Shown here piece after piece: positions 9,901-19,271 of a stretch of 64,000 nucleotides of DNA. The stretch is from Arthrobacter crusticola. Its GTDB lineage: Bacteria; Actinomycetota; Actinomycetes; Actinomycetales; Micrococcaceae. Numbering within the stretch: position 1 is the first letter of the stretch; every line of letters starts with the position of its first letter. The stretch covers positions 310,001-374,000 of the forward strand of contig NZ_SMTK01000001.1 of the NCBI RefSeq assembly GCF_004357995.1. The letters run 5' to 3'. A program made the position numbers and the translations under genes. The notes beneath the pieces were generated by a model, which was not told the DNA's origin, ran no database searches, and saw only the letters and a program-made list of their open reading frames with translations.

Positions 9901-10267
9901 GGTGGCGCTGGAGCCGCAGGAGTACACCCTGGAGACCGTCGTCGAGAGTGCCGACTCCGATGAGAAGGCCGTCGCGGTGCTCCCAGGCGGCGGCTTCCTC
10001 GTCCTCAGCACCGCCGTCACGGACGAGCTGGCCGCCGAGGGCACCGCCCGAGACGCCATCCGTGCCATCCAGCAGGCCCGCCGCGACGCGGACCTGTCGA
10101 TCAGCGACCGCATCACCGCGGTCGTCGAGACGGCCCCGGCCAGCGTGAAGGCCCTGCAGGACCACGCCCGGCTGATCCAGGACGAAACCCTCACCAACGA
10201 ACTGATCGTGCGGGCCGGCAACGGCTCGGGCGAGGACTTCCGCGTCACCGTTGAAAGGCACAAGTGA
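6947..10267 (+). CDS. ileS: Isoleucyl-tRNA synthetase, type 2 (eukaryote-like)
   Basis: Charges tRNA-Ile. At 1106 residues it is longer than the E. coli enzyme. It carries the HIGH variant HYGH at residues 79-82 within [12 protein letters not shown] and KMSKS at 665-669. The editing domain (CP1) contains [10 protein letters not shown]. The HYGH form, the length and the absent C-terminal zinc-binding cysteines place it in the IleS2 group, which in other bacteria is associated with natural mupirocin resistance. The ATG follows CAGGAT. It is controlled by the T-box upstream and overlaps folC by GTGA. Confidence 0.97.
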   Translation: MPQIYPKATSATDSAPDGQGQPEGAGASPRFPEIEERVLKYWDKDGTFQASIDARDAGENGSNEFVFYDGPPFANGLPHYGHLLTGYAKDLVGRYQTQRGRRVERRFGWDTHGLPAELEAMKQLGITEKRQIEAMGIDAFNDASRASVMKYAGEWKDYVTRQARWVDFENDYKTLNIEYMESVLWAFKTLYDKGLLYNGYRVLPYCWNDETPLSNHELRMDDDVYQDRQDQTVTVTFPILAGESELSKELAGTAALAWTTTPWTLPTNAALAVGPDIRYAVVPDARETPGGTPGRFLIAEDLLGAYAKDLGYPDAAAAAAAVTATYAGTQLEGLTYEPLWDYLADPEAGGYRNAFRFLVADYVTTTDGTGIVHQAPAYGEEDQKISEAAGIQVILSVDSGARFLPLFGTGPLAEIAGQHVFAANKPITRVLKEQGRLVRQASYVHSYPHCWRCRNPLIYRAVSSWFVEVTKVKDRMVELNKEINWIPGSVKEGQFGKWLANARDWSISRNRYWGSPIPVWQSDDPTYPRTDVYGSLAEIEADFGRLPLNKDGKPDLHRPFIDELTRPNPDDPRSPEEGGSTMRRVTDVLDVWFDSGSMPYAQVHYPMENADWFASHNPGDFIVEYIGQTRGWFYTLHVLATALFDRPAFRNVISHGIVLGSDGQKMSKSLQNYPDVSEVLDRDGSDAMRWFLMSSPILRGGNLVVTEQGIRDGVRQVILPLWNVWHFFSLYTNAANGGAGYEARTVGAEAAAGLREPLDQYLLANTGNLVREVTEALDAFNISDASESLRRYLDTLTNWYVRRSRQRFFDEDTEAFDVLYTCLEAVCRVAAPLLPLISEEIWRGLTGARSVHLTDWPSASEFPGAPDLVERMDRTRQICSAGSSLRKAANLRVRLPLSELIVVAPSAEGLQGQFTSIIADELNIKSVRLIDADDASPEEFGITQRLAVNARAAGPRLGKNVQTVIKAARAGDWSVDDAGAVTAGGVALEPQEYTLETVVESADSDEKAVAVLPGGGFLVLSTAVTDELAAEGTARDAIRAIQQARRDADLSISDRITAVVETAPASVKALQDHARLIQDETLTNELIVRAGNGSGEDFRVTVERHK

Positions 10268-11640
10268 ACCCGAACGACGAAGCGCCCCTTGACCAGTTCT
10301 CCGTCGAAAGCGTCTACGCCGAGCTGCTGAGCCGGGCCCCCGAAAACAAGATGGAGCCGCGCATGGCTCCGATGTTCCGGGCTATGGATATCCTGGGCGA
10401 ACCCAACAAGGCCTTCCCGATCATCCACATCACCGGGACGAACGGGAAAACCTCGACGGCGCGGATGATCGAGTCGCTGCTGCTGGCCCACGACCTGCGC
10501 ACCGGGCGCTACACCAGCCCGCACCTCTCCAAGGTGACCGAACGGATCAGCATCGACGGCGAACCCGTGCCCGACGAGACGTTCGTGCGGGTCTGGGACG
10601 AGATCCGCCCCTACCTCGACATCGTCGACGCCGAACTCGAGGCCGCCGGCGAGCCGCGGCTCACCTACTTCGAATGCGTCACCGTGCTCGCCTTCGCCGT
10701 CTTCGCCGACCAGCCTGTCGACGTCGCCGTCATCGAGGTGGGTCTGGGCGGGATCACCGATGCCACCAACGTCGGCGACGGCGCGGTCTCGGTGGTCACC
10801 CCCATCTCCCTGGACCACACCGACCTGCTGGGTGACACCGTGGAGGACATCGCCTACGAGAAGGCGGGCATCATCAAGCCCGGCGGGTTCCTCGTCAGCG
10901 CCGCCCAGCCCCGCGACGCCGCCCAGGTGCTCCTGGAGAAGGCCCGCGAGACCGGGGTGGAGTTCCGCTTCGAGGGCGTCGAGTTCTCGGTCGACTCCCG
11001 CAGCGTGGGCGTCGGCGGGCAGGTCGTCTCCATCACCGGCATCGCCGGACGCCGGTACGAGGAACTGCTCGTCCCGCTCCACGGCGAGCACCAGGCGCAG
11101 AACGCCGCCGTCGCTGTCGCGGCCGTCGAGGCGTTCCTGGGCGGGGGAGCCCGCCAGCTCGAGCCCGACGTCGTGCGTGCCGGGCTGCGGGCCGTGACCT
11201 CCCCCGGCCGGCTCGAGGTGGTCCGCACCGCCCCCAGCATCCTCGTCGACGCGGCCCATAACGCCGACGGGGCGCGGGCCGCCGCCCGCGGCATCGCCGA
11301 GGCCTTCCAGTTTCCCCGCATCGTGCTGGTCATCGGGGTCCTCCAGGACAAGGACGCTGCGGCCATCCTGGCCGAACTCCACGAGGAGCTGGCCGGGGTG
11401 CTCGAGGACGTCGTCCTGACCCAGTCCACCTCGCCGCGCGCGATCCCCGCCGCCGACCTGCTCCCCGACGCCCTGGCGGCCGGGTTCGCCGAGGAGAACA
11501 TCCACATCGCCGAGCGCCTCGACGACGCCCTCGAATGGGCGGTGATGAAGTCCGAGGAATCCGGCGACCTCGCCGGCGGAATCCTCATCACGGGCTCCAT
11601 CACCGTCGTTGGCGAGGCCCGGACCCTCCTAGGAAAGTAG
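10264..11640 (+). CDS. folC: Bifunctional folylpolyglutamate / dihydrofolate synthase
   Basis: Mur-ligase family enzyme that adds glutamate to dihydropteroate and folates in the cytosol. The 458 residues begin with a GTG start overlapping the ileS stop (GTGA), indicating translational coupling. The P-loop GTNGKTS is at residues 58-64, the family signature YTSPHL follows, and the Mur-ligase C-terminal domain contains [13 protein letters not shown]. It lies in the ileS-folC-DUF4233 operon, a standard actinobacterial arrangement, so folate synthesis may be partly subject to the Ile T-box. Confidence 0.96.
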   Translation: MNPNDEAPLDQFSVESVYAELLSRAPENKMEPRMAPMFRAMDILGEPNKAFPIIHITGTNGKTSTARMIESLLLAHDLRTGRYTSPHLSKVTERISIDGEPVPDETFVRVWDEIRPYLDIVDAELEAAGEPRLTYFECVTVLAFAVFADQPVDVAVIEVGLGGITDATNVGDGAVSVVTPISLDHTDLLGDTVEDIAYEKAGIIKPGGFLVSAAQPRDAAQVLLEKARETGVEFRFEGVEFSVDSRSVGVGGQVVSITGIAGRRYEELLVPLHGEHQAQNAAVAVAAVEAFLGGGARQLEPDVVRAGLRAVTSPGRLEVVRTAPSILVDAAHNADGARAAARGIAEAFQFPRIVLVIGVLQDKDAAAILAELHEELAGVLEDVVLTQSTSPRAIPAADLLPDALAAGFAEENIHIAERLDDALEWAVMKSEESGDLAGGILITGSITVVGEARTLLGK

Positions 11641-11644
11641 GACC

Positions 11645-12088
11645 ATGGCCCGCCTGACCAAGGCCCAGCGCGAGTGGCGTCCCGGCATGCCCAGGAAGCG
11701 CCGCTCAATCAAGATCATGTTCGCCTCGACGGTGCTGCTGCTCGAGGCGTTCGTGGTGTTTTTTGGGACCCTCGTCATCTTCGGCCTGCGCCGCGACGAG
11801 CTTTCCCCGGCCCTCATCCTCGGCTCCGGGGTGGCGCTGAGCCTGCTGCTCGTGCTCACCTGCGCGGTGCTGACCCGCCCGTGGGGCATCGCCGTCGGCT
11901 GGGTCCTCCAGCTGGCCATCATCGCCGCCGGGTTCCTCGAACCCACCATGTTCCTCGTCGGAATCGCCTTCGCCCTCACCTGGCTCTACGGCATCCGCAC
12001 CGGCAGGAGGCTCGACCGGGAGAACGCCGAGCGGGACCGCGCCCAGGCCGAGTGGGAGAGGGAGCACCCCGAGGCGGCCGCCGAATAG
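11645..12088 (+). CDS. DUF4233 membrane protein
   Basis: A 147-residue protein of the actinobacterial DUF4233 family, habitually found next to folC. A basic N-terminus (residues 1-22) precedes four hydrophobic segments at about 25-47, 55-76, 81-97 and 98-113, followed by a charged, Glu/Arg-rich tail. It begins four bases after the folC stop, with AGGAAAG as SD, so it is clearly in the same operon. No function is established for the family. Confidence 0.85.
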   Translation: MARLTKAQREWRPGMPRKRRSIKIMFASTVLLLEAFVVFFGTLVIFGLRRDELSPALILGSGVALSLLLVLTCAVLTRPWGIAVGWVLQLAIIAAGFLEPTMFLVGIAFALTWLYGIRTGRRLDRENAERDRAQAEWEREHPEAAAE

Positions 12089-12167
12089 GCAGCACCCTGC
12101 CTGTCTTTAGTAGAGTCAAAGACGGAGCACTTCGATTCCTTTCCCCACGAACCCCCTGGAGGACCGC

Positions 12168-12590
12168 GTGAGCACTGAACGCACCCTTGTACTGATCAAG
12201 CCCGACGGCGTCGCGCGGAACCTGACCGGCACCATCCTCGGCCGGATCGAGACCAAGGGCTACACCCTGGTCGACCTGAAACTCATGTCTGCCACCCGTG
12301 AGCTCCTCGAGGAGCACTACGCCGAACACGTCGGCAAGCCCTTCTACGAGCCGCTCGTCGAGTTCATGCTCAGCGGCCCGATCGTCGCCGCCGTCTTCGA
12401 GGGCCAGCGCGTCATTGAGGGATTCCGTTCGCTCGCCGGGTCCACGGAGCCCACGGCCGCGGCCCCGGGCACCATCCGCGGGGACTTCGGCCGCGACTGG
12501 GGGCTGAAGGTGCAGCAGAACCTCGTCCACGGCTCCGACTCGGCCGAGTCCGCCGCCCGGGAAATCGGCATCTGGTTCTCCGCGTCCTGA
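12168..12590 (+). CDS. ndk: Nucleoside diphosphate kinase
   Basis: Transfers the gamma-phosphate between nucleoside triphosphates and diphosphates through a phosphohistidine. The 140 residues contain the start motif TLVLIKPDG, the RNLTG segment and active-site His121 in NLVHGSDS. A GTG start is preceded by TGGAGGA. The 79-base gap after DUF4233 contains a TAGAGT -10-like hexamer at 12111-12116, so ndk may have its own promoter in addition to read-through. Confidence 0.97.
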   Translation: MSTERTLVLIKPDGVARNLTGTILGRIETKGYTLVDLKLMSATRELLEEHYAEHVGKPFYEPLVEFMLSGPIVAAVFEGQRVIEGFRSLAGSTEPTAAAPGTIRGDFGRDWGLKVQQNLVHGSDSAESAAREIGIWFSAS

Positions 12591-12625
12591 TCCCGCTCCA
12601 CCGAACTCCCCGGGAAGGGTGAGGC

Positions 12626-13585
12626 ATGACCGAATACCGACGGCTCGGGTCTTCCGGCCTGAGCGTCTCAACCGTGGGCCTGGGTTGCAACAACCTTGGC
12701 CGCCCCGGCACGGCCACCGAGACCCAGCAGGGGACCGACGCCGTCGTCCACGCGGCCATCGATGCCGGGATCACCCTGTTCGACGTCGCCGACATCTACG
12801 GCGGGCACCCCGGGCTGAGCGAGGAGATGCTCGGTAGGGCCCTCGGGAAGCGCCGGGACGACGTCGTGCTTGCCACGAAGTTCGGCGCGGACATGCGCGG
12901 CGCAAACGGTCCCGACTGGGATGCCCGCGGCTCCCGCCGGTACATTTTGCGCGCCGTCGAGTCGTCCCTGAAGCGGCTGGGCACCGACTGGATCGACCTC
13001 TACCAGTTCCACGTCCCCGATGCGGGCACGCCCATCGAGGAGACCCTGTCGGCGCTCGACACCCTCGTGAGCGATGGAAAGGTCCGCTACCTCGGGCACT
13101 CGAACCGGGCCGGCTGGCAGATCGCCGAGGCCGAGTTCACGGCGCGGCTCGAAGGACTCACCCCCTTCGTCTCCGCCCAGAACCCGTACAGCCTGCTCGA
13201 CCGGGCTGCCGAAGACGAGGTGATCCCTGCCTCCGCCGCGTACGGGCTGGGACTGCTTCCGTACTTCCCGCTCGCCAACGGGCTGCTGACCGGCAAGTAT
13301 TCCTCCGGGAAGGCGCCCGAGGGCAGCCGGCTGACCCGGGTCCGTACGCACCTGCTCGCGCAGGCCGACCTGCAGCAGTTGGCGGTCTTCGGTGCCTTCG
13401 CGTCGGCCCGCGGGCTGACCGAGGTCCAGGTGGCCTTCTCCTGGCTTGCGGCGCAGCCGACCGTGTCGAGCATCATCGCCGGGGCCACGACCCCCGAGCA
13501 GGTGGCCCAGAACGCCGCGGCCGCCTCCTGGGCGCCGTCGCCGTCGGACCTGGAGGAGCTGGACCGGATCTTCCCGCGGGGCTGA
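12626..13585 (+). CDS. Aldo/keto reductase
   Basis: A 319-residue (beta/alpha)8 NADPH oxidoreductase. The active-site Asp and Tyr lie in FDVADIYGG, Lys in LATKFG and His in YQFHVPD. The C-terminal cofactor region contains SIIAGATTPEQV. The overall pattern is that of the general-stress/YhdN-like aldo/keto reductases; the substrate is unknown. A good SD (AAGGGTGAGG) precedes the ATG. It is convergent with fadJ and separated from it by a bidirectional terminator. Confidence 0.9.
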   Translation: MTEYRRLGSSGLSVSTVGLGCNNLGRPGTATETQQGTDAVVHAAIDAGITLFDVADIYGGHPGLSEEMLGRALGKRRDDVVLATKFGADMRGANGPDWDARGSRRYILRAVESSLKRLGTDWIDLYQFHVPDAGTPIEETLSALDTLVSDGKVRYLGHSNRAGWQIAEAEFTARLEGLTPFVSAQNPYSLLDRAAEDEVIPASAAYGLGLLPYFPLANGLLTGKYSSGKAPEGSRLTRVRTHLLAQADLQQLAVFGAFASARGLTEVQVAFSWLAAQPTVSSIIAGATTPEQVAQNAAAASWAPSPSDLEELDRIFPRG

Positions 13586-13645
13586 GCCCCGACGTCGGCG
13601 TCCGTTGCACGGGCTGCGCGGCCGAAAGCCACGGCGGCGCCGGAA

Positions 13646-13685
13646 AACGACAAACGCACCCGATATTGCAGGTGCGTTTGTCGTT
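13646..13685. terminator. Bidirectional terminator between aldo/keto reductase and fadJ
   Basis: A 15-bp perfect inverted repeat (13646-13660 with 13671-13685) has a 10-base loop and A/T-rich stem ends on both sides. It can serve both convergent genes. Confidence 0.8.
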
Positions 13686-13716
13686 ATCTGGCGTGTTCGT
13701 CGTAATCGGGGGCGGC

Positions 13717-15840
13717 CTAGCGGAACGTCCTGCCGCGGACCCTCTCGGAGGCGCTCGTGCGGTCGAGGTACGGCGTGATACCGCCGAGGTGCATCGGCCA
13801 GCCGGCGCCCATGATGACGCACAGGTCGATGTCCTCCGGGGCGGCGACGACGCCCTCGTCGAGCATCCGGCCGATCTCGTCAGCGAGGGCGTCCTGCGTG
13901 CGCCGCAGGATCTCCTCACTCGACGACGGCGAGGAACCGCGCTCCATCAGGGCCAGGGTGGACTCGGGCACGGTTTCCCGGCCCGACTCGTCCGGAACCC
14001 ACAGGCCCTTGATGCCGGCGTCGATCAGTTTCTGCTGATTCGCCGAGACGTGGAACCGGTCGCCGAAGGCGGCGTGCAGGGACTCCTGGACGTGCTGGCC
14101 CACCGGCAGGCCCACGAGGGCCAGCAGCCGGAACGGCGTCATCGGCAGGCCCATGGGCCGCAGAGCGTTGTCGGCGGTCTCGGCGTCGGTGCCCTCGTCG
14201 AACACCTTGGTGATCTCGCCGAACATGCGCCCCAGGATCCGGTTGACGACGAACGCCGCGGCGTCCTGGACCAGGACGGCGTTCTTCTTCAGCTGCTTGG
14301 CCAGGGCGAAGGCGGTGGCGAGCACGGCGTCGTCAGTCTTGGGCGCCCTCACGATCTCCAGCAGCGGCATCGCGGCCACGGGGTTGAAAAAGTGGAATCC
14401 GACGACCCGCTCGGGGTGGGCCAGGTCGGCGGCCATGTCAGTGACCGACAGGGATGAGGTGTTCGTGGCGAGGATGCACTCGGGCGACACAACGGCCTCA
14501 ACCTCGGCGAAAACCTGCTTCTTGACGCCCATCTCCTCGAAAACCGCCTCGATGACGAAGTCGGCGTCAGCGAAGGCCTCCTTGGAGACCGATCCGGAGA
14601 CCAGCGCCTTGGTGCGGTTGGCGGCGTCGGGGGAGAGCTTCTTCTTGCCCAGCAGCTTATCGACCTCGGCGTGGACGTAGGCGACGCCCTTGTCGACGCG
14701 GGCCTGGTCGATGTCGGTCAGGACCACGGGCACCTTGAGCTGGCGGGCGAACAGCAGCGCCAGCTGGCTGGCCATCAGCCCGGCCCCGACGACGCCGACC
14801 TTCGTCACCGGGCGGGCGAGTTTCGCGTCCGGCGCCCCGGCGGGCCGCTTGGCGCGCTTCTGCACCAGCTCGAGGAACGCGTACACGGTCGCGTGGAACT
14901 CGGGGGTCTGCATGAGTTCGGCCAGCGCGATGCATTCGGCCTCGGCGGACTGCTTCCGGGTCAACGTCTTGCCTGCCTCGAACAGGTCGAGGACCCGCGC
15001 CGGGGCCGGCGCGGCGTTGCCGGTGCGGGCCTCGATGAAGGCCCGTCCCGCGGCGGCGGCGGCATCCCAGTCGGCGTCGCTGTAGGCGGTGAAGCCCGCA
15101 CGGCGCTCCTCGACGGACTGCACCGTGGCGGTGTGGCCGGCGACGACGCGGGCGGCCCAGGCCAGGGACTGCTCGAGGAAGTCCGCCGGTTCGAAGAGCG
15201 CGTCGGCGATGCCAATCCCGTAGGCGGCGGACCCGTCGAGCATCCGGTTGTTGCTCAGCGGATTCTCGATCATCACCTTCACCGCGGAGGCGGGGCCGAT
15301 CAGGCGCGGCAGCCGGTACACCCCGCCCCAGCCGGGCACCAGGCCGATGAACGCCTCAGGGAGTCCGAGTCCGTTGGCTCCGGTGGAGACCGTGCGGTAG
15401 TCGGCGGCCAGGGCGATCTCAAGGCCGCCGCCGAGGGCCACCCCGTTGATGAAGGCGAAGCTGGGCACGCCGAGGGAACCCAGCAGGTCGTAGGCCGCGT
15501 GGCCAAGCTCGGCCATCGCCCGGCCGTGCTTTTCGGCCTTGAGCGACTTCACCGTCGAGAGGTCGGCGCCGGCGACGAGGAAGTAGGGCTTGCCCGTGAT
15601 GGCGACCGCGGCGATCTCCCCGCGGCTGCTGCGCTCCTTGAGGCCCTCGAGGGTGCGTCCGAACTCGATCAGGGTGTTCGGGCCCAGGGTGGTCGGCTTG
15701 GTATGGTCCTTGCCGTTGTCGAGGGTGATGAGCGCCAGGGTGCCGGCCCCGCCGGGCAGGGCGACGTCCTGCACCAGGGAGTGGGTGACGATCTCGTTGG
15801 GCACCAGTCCGGCGAGTTCCTCAAAGCGTTCGAAGCTCAT
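13717..15840 (-). CDS. fadJ: Fatty-acid oxidation multifunctional enzyme (enoyl-CoA hydratase / 3-hydroxyacyl-CoA dehydrogenase)
   Basis: A 707-residue beta-oxidation enzyme. The N-terminal crotonase domain (about 20-200) has the oxyanion segment VAGADLS and GVALGGGLEIALA. The C-terminal dehydrogenase has a Rossmann motif VGVVGAGLMAS near 347-355, then the signature HFFNPVAAMPLLEIV and a 3HCDH C-terminal domain (VNRILGRM). It hydrates enoyl-CoA and oxidises the 3-hydroxyacyl-CoA. The ATG at 15840 overlaps the thiolase stop by ATGA, so the two are translationally coupled. Confidence 0.95.
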   Translation of the reverse strand: MSFERFEELAGLVPNEIVTHSLVQDVALPGGAGTLALITLDNGKDHTKPTTLGPNTLIEFGRTLEGLKERSSRGEIAAVAITGKPYFLVAGADLSTVKSLKAEKHGRAMAELGHAAYDLLGSLGVPSFAFINGVALGGGLEIALAADYRTVSTGANGLGLPEAFIGLVPGWGGVYRLPRLIGPASAVKVMIENPLSNNRMLDGSAAYGIGIADALFEPADFLEQSLAWAARVVAGHTATVQSVEERRAGFTAYSDADWDAAAAAGRAFIEARTGNAAPAPARVLDLFEAGKTLTRKQSAEAECIALAELMQTPEFHATVYAFLELVQKRAKRPAGAPDAKLARPVTKVGVVGAGLMASQLALLFARQLKVPVVLTDIDQARVDKGVAYVHAEVDKLLGKKKLSPDAANRTKALVSGSVSKEAFADADFVIEAVFEEMGVKKQVFAEVEAVVSPECILATNTSSLSVTDMAADLAHPERVVGFHFFNPVAAMPLLEIVRAPKTDDAVLATAFALAKQLKKNAVLVQDAAAFVVNRILGRMFGEITKVFDEGTDAETADNALRPMGLPMTPFRLLALVGLPVGQHVQESLHAAFGDRFHVSANQQKLIDAGIKGLWVPDESGRETVPESTLALMERGSSPSSSEEILRRTQDALADEIGRMLDEGVVAAPEDIDLCVIMGAGWPMHLGGITPYLDRTSASERVRGRTFR

Positions 15841-17087
15841 GCTGCGTCCTGTCCGTAGTCGGCGTGGTGGGGGTTTTCCCAGATGACCGTGGCGCCCATT
15901 CCGAGGCCGATGCACATGGTGGTCATGCCGTAGCGCACCGAGGGGTCCTCCTCGAACTGGCGGGCGAGCTGGGTCATCAGCCGGACGCCGGAGGAGGCGA
16001 GGGGATGCCCGACGGCGATGGCGCCCCCGTAGCGGTTGACCCGCGGGTCGTCGTCGGCGATGCCAAAGTGGTCCAGGAAGGAGAGCACCTGCACGGCGAA
16101 GGCCTCGTTGATCTCGAACAGGCCGATGTCTTCGATGTCCAGTCCCGCCTGGCGCAGGGCCTTCTCGGTGGCGGGGACCGGGCCGATGCCCATCACCTCG
16201 GGTTCGACGCCGGCGAAGGCGTAGGCCACCAGCCGCATGCGCACCGGGAGGCCGAGTTCGGCGGCGCTGCCGGCGGAGGCGAGCAGCGCGGCGGTTGCGC
16301 CGTCGTTGAGGCCAGCGGCGTTGCCGGCCGTGACGCGGCCGTGCGGGCGGAAGGGGGTGCGCAGCTGGGCGAGGTCCTCTACCGTGGTGCCGGGCCGCGG
16401 CGGCTCATCGGCGCTGTGCAGGGTCCAGCCCTCGCCGGGCTTCCGGCCCGCGACGGGCACCAGGTCCGGCTGGATGCGGTTCTCCGCGTAGGCGGCGGCG
16501 AGCTTGGCCTGGCTGCGGACGGCGTAGGCGTCGGTTCGGTCTTTGGTGATGGCGGGGAAGCGGTCGTGCAGGTTCTCGGCGGTGTTGCCCATGTTCAGGG
16601 CCGCCGGATCCACGAGCCGTTCGGACAGAAACCGCGGATTCGGGTCGGCGCCCTCGCCCATCGGGTGGTTGCCCATGTGTTCAACGCCGCCGGCGATCGC
16701 GACGTCGTAGGCGCCGAAGGCGATGCCGGAGGCCGTGGTGGTCACGGCGGTCAGGGCGCCGGCGCACATCCGGTCGATGGCGAAGCCTGGCACGGTGCGG
16801 GGGAGCCCGGCGAGCAGGGCGGCGGTACGGCCGATGGTGAGGCCCTGGTCCCCGGTCTGGGTGGTCGCGGCGATCGCGACGTCGTCGATCCGCTCGGGGG
16901 GCAGCGAGGGATTGCGGCGCAGCAGGTCCCGGATGCACTTGACCACCAGGTCATCGGCCCGCATCCCGGCATAGATCCCCTTGTCGCCGGCCTTGCCGAA
17001 AGGGGTCCGTACGCCATCGACGAAGACGACGTCCCGCACGCTGCGGGCAGCGGCACGGGCAGGGGTGGTTGCTGCTGGTTGGCTCAC
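15837..17087 (-). CDS. fadA: Acetyl-CoA C-acyltransferase (thiolase)
   Basis: A 416-residue thiolase that cleaves 3-ketoacyl-CoA to acetyl-CoA in the last step of beta-oxidation. Catalytic Cys108 lies in DRMCAGA, His361 in GHPLASSG and Cys392 in MCIGLGMG. A GTG start at 17087 is set by GAGGAG six bases upstream and by the family N-terminus RDVVFVDGVRTPFG. It is the first gene of a two-gene operon with fadJ. A promoter with an embedded palindrome lies just upstream. Confidence 0.95.
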   Translation of the reverse strand: MSQPAATTPARAAARSVRDVVFVDGVRTPFGKAGDKGIYAGMRADDLVVKCIRDLLRRNPSLPPERIDDVAIAATTQTGDQGLTIGRTAALLAGLPRTVPGFAIDRMCAGALTAVTTTASGIAFGAYDVAIAGGVEHMGNHPMGEGADPNPRFLSERLVDPAALNMGNTAENLHDRFPAITKDRTDAYAVRSQAKLAAAYAENRIQPDLVPVAGRKPGEGWTLHSADEPPRPGTTVEDLAQLRTPFRPHGRVTAGNAAGLNDGATAALLASAGSAAELGLPVRMRLVAYAFAGVEPEVMGIGPVPATEKALRQAGLDIEDIGLFEINEAFAVQVLSFLDHFGIADDDPRVNRYGGAIAVGHPLASSGVRLMTQLARQFEEDPSVRYGMTTMCIGLGMGATVIWENPHHADYGQDAA

Positions 17088-17121
17088 ACTGTGCTCCTCT
17101 TTGAGATGTTGATCCGACCTC

Positions 17122-17151
17122 ATGTTACTCAGCAGTAACTTAGCGGTGCAA
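17122..17151 (-). promoter_or_regulatory. fadA-fadJ promoter with palindromic operator
   Basis: Read on the minus strand, a TTGCAC -35 (17151-17146), an 18-bp spacer and a TAACAT -10 (17127-17122) form a good promoter. A perfect inverted repeat GTTACT-N4-AGTAAC (17124-17139) overlaps the -10 and spacer, an ideal position for a repressor. TetR/FadR-type control by acyl-CoA is an inference from the operon content. Confidence 0.7.
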
Positions 17152-17169
17152 GCGGAACCCGGACCCTCG

Positions 17170-18519
17170 CTACCCGGCGGCCTCCACCGGGCCCGTATCT
17201 GGCGCCGCCTTCGGCGCCGGGGCCTTGACGGGAAGCGGGTCGGGGTCGAGGAAGGCCACGGTGATGACTGCCGCAACGCGGTCGATCTGCCAGGGCCGGG
17301 CACCCAGTTCCGCAAGGGCGGCGCTGATGCTTTCCAGGGTGATCTCGGCGGGCGGACGCCAGGCGATCCGGCGCAGGAAGTCCGGCGTCAGGAGGTTCTC
17401 CACCGGCATGTCGAGCTTGTCGGCCTGCGCGGCGATCCGTGGGCGGGCGGTGATGAGCCGGGCGGCCGCCTCGGGATCCTTCTCGGCCCAGACGCGCGGC
17501 GGCGGGGGAGTGTTGCTGGAGATGTGAAGGGGCGGGAGGTCCTTGGCCCGGCGGGCGTCATTGATGCACCGCATCCAGCGGGGCGCTTCCTTCTGGGCGG
17601 CGCGGCCGTGGAAGCCCTTGGTGGACAGCAGCTGCGGCACCGTGGTGGGCATCGCCTTCGCCGCGGCGACGATTGCGGAATCCGGGATCAACCGGCCCGG
17701 TGCGACGTCACGCCGCTGGGCCAGTTCCTCGCGTTCGGTCCACATCCGCCGGACCGCCTCGAGCTGGCGGCGGTCGCGGATCTGGTGGAGCCCCGACGTG
17801 CGGCGCCAGGGGTCGGTCTTGGGTTCGGCCGGCGGAGTCGAGCGGATGTGCTCGAACTCCTCCTCGGCGATCTCAAGCTTCCCCTGCCCGTCCAGCAATG
17901 CGGCGAGCTTGCCGCGCAGTTCGGGGAGCACTTCGACGTCGAGGGCGGCGTACCGCAGCCAGGGCTCGGGCAGCGGGCGGGTGGACCAGTCGGCCGCCGA
18001 GTGTTCCTTGGCGAGGGTGAAGCCCAGCTGCGACTCGATCACCGCGGCGAGCCCGACGCGCGGGAGCCCGGCCAGCCGTGCGGCCAGTTCGGTGTCGAAG
18101 AGGCGGTCGGGCCACATGCCGAGGTCCGAGAGGCAGGGAAGGTCCTGGCTCGCGGCGTGAAGGATCCACTCGACGCCCTCGAGGGCGTCGTCGATGATCT
18201 TCAGGTCTCCGAAGGGCTCCGGATCGATGAGCCAGGTGCCTGATCCCTCCCTGCGGATCTGCACGAGGAAGGCCCGCTGGCCGTACCGGAAGCCGGAGGC
18301 GCGCTCGGCGTCCACGCCGGCCGGCCCGGTGCCCGCGGCCAGGGCGGCGGCGGCCCGTTCGAGCCCGGCGGGGGTGTCGATGACGAAGGGAACGCCGTCG
18401 CGCGGTTCCGTCAGCAGCGGCAGGTGCCCGGCCTCCGGTTCCGTGCCGTTCTCGGGCGTCTCGGTGGGCGGGGCGGCGTCGGCGGGCAGGTCCTGCCGAT
18501 CGGAATTCTCGGAGCTCAT
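17170..18519 (-). CDS. rnd: Ribonuclease D-like 3'-5' exonuclease with HRDC domain
   Basis: A 449-residue DEDDy exonuclease. The metal ligands are visible as Asp70 and Glu72 (VDAERASG), Asp126 (ASQDLPCL), and Tyr190 with Asp194 (YAALDVEVL). The HRDC domain follows at about 240-330, then an actinobacterial C-terminal domain. The family trims tRNA and other stable RNA 3' ends. The first 40 residues are acidic and probably disordered. TAGACT lies nine bases before the ATG and no SD is seen, so the mRNA would have a leader of about three bases. Confidence 0.9.
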   Translation of the reverse strand: MSSENSDRQDLPADAAPPTETPENGTEPEAGHLPLLTEPRDGVPFVIDTPAGLERAAAALAAGTGPAGVDAERASGFRYGQRAFLVQIRREGSGTWLIDPEPFGDLKIIDDALEGVEWILHAASQDLPCLSDLGMWPDRLFDTELAARLAGLPRVGLAAVIESQLGFTLAKEHSAADWSTRPLPEPWLRYAALDVEVLPELRGKLAALLDGQGKLEIAEEEFEHIRSTPPAEPKTDPWRRTSGLHQIRDRRQLEAVRRMWTEREELAQRRDVAPGRLIPDSAIVAAAKAMPTTVPQLLSTKGFHGRAAQKEAPRWMRCINDARRAKDLPPLHISSNTPPPPRVWAEKDPEAAARLITARPRIAAQADKLDMPVENLLTPDFLRRIAWRPPAEITLESISAALAELGARPWQIDRVAAVITVAFLDPDPLPVKAPAPKAAPDTGPVEAAG

Positions 18520-18552
18520 GGTGGTTCCAGTCTATCGGGAGGCCGGACGGGC

Positions 18553-19188
18553 CTAGCTGCGCCGGTGCGGCAGGGACAGGACGCCCTCGGGGAGGGGTGG
18601 CAGCCCCGCGAAGGTGCACACCATGTCGGACCACGCCTCGAGATGCCGTCGGATCTCGGCGCTGTCCGGTGTCCAGGAGGCCCGCAGTTCGATGTCGATG
18701 GTGTCGGGCCGGTCCTCGAGCGTCCCGTAGCTCTCGGAGAGGATGCGGGTTGCCGTCCCGCCGGCGTTGGAATGGGCGGCACCGTGGTTCTCGAGCGCCT
18801 CCGCAAGCCAGGTCCAGGCCACCGAGCCGAGCAGCGTGTCATTGCCCATATCCGGTTCGAGCTGGGCGCGGATGTAGGTGACCACCCTGAATTTGCCGTC
18901 CCAGACCGCCGAGCCCTGCGGGTCGTACAGCAGAATGAACCGTCCGGTGGCAAGCTCCACGGGTTCCTGGGGGAGCAGCTCGACGCCGGCGGGCCCGTGG
19001 GCCGGGCGCCGCGCCGGCTGGGCCGGCTGGTAGACCTCCGCGCCAAGCGCGACCGCGAAGGGCGCAAGGCGCGAGGGCGCCGGAATCTCCTCAAGGCGCA
19101 GCTCGGTGCGGCAGCGGGCCTCCTTGAGGCCGGCAAGAGCCGTTCGGAATTCGTCAGGTGCCTGCGACAGGCCGCCAAGTGCGCTCAC
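18553..19188 (-). CDS. DUF3000 family protein
   Basis: A 211-residue actinobacterial protein of the DUF3000 family, usually adjacent to an RNase D gene as it is here. Characteristic segments are GRFILLYDP, WDGKFRVVTYIRAQLE and EALENHGA. It has no signal peptide or membrane segment. No function has been assigned. A GTG start lies six bases after a TAGCCT -10, so it looks leaderless. It is a separate transcription unit from threonine aldolase upstream. Confidence 0.85.
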   Translation of the reverse strand: MSALGGLSQAPDEFRTALAGLKEARCRTELRLEEIPAPSRLAPFAVALGAEVYQPAQPARRPAHGPAGVELLPQEPVELATGRFILLYDPQGSAVWDGKFRVVTYIRAQLEPDMGNDTLLGSVAWTWLAEALENHGAAHSNAGGTATRILSESYGTLEDRPDTIDIELRASWTPDSAEIRRHLEAWSDMVCTFAGLPPLPEGVLSLPHRRS

Positions 19189-19194
19189 CCCCGC

Positions 19195-19200
19195 AGGCTA
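19195..19200 (-). promoter_or_regulatory. -10 element of the DUF3000 gene (leaderless)
   Basis: TAGCCT on the minus strand ends six bases before the GTG start at 19188, the spacing that gives a transcript starting at the start codon. Confidence 0.5.
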
Positions 19201-19271
19201 TGCCAGAATCTGGGGCGTGTCGCGGGGGGACTCGCGGGGGTTACCTTTTCGTAACCATAGGCAATGAGCGC

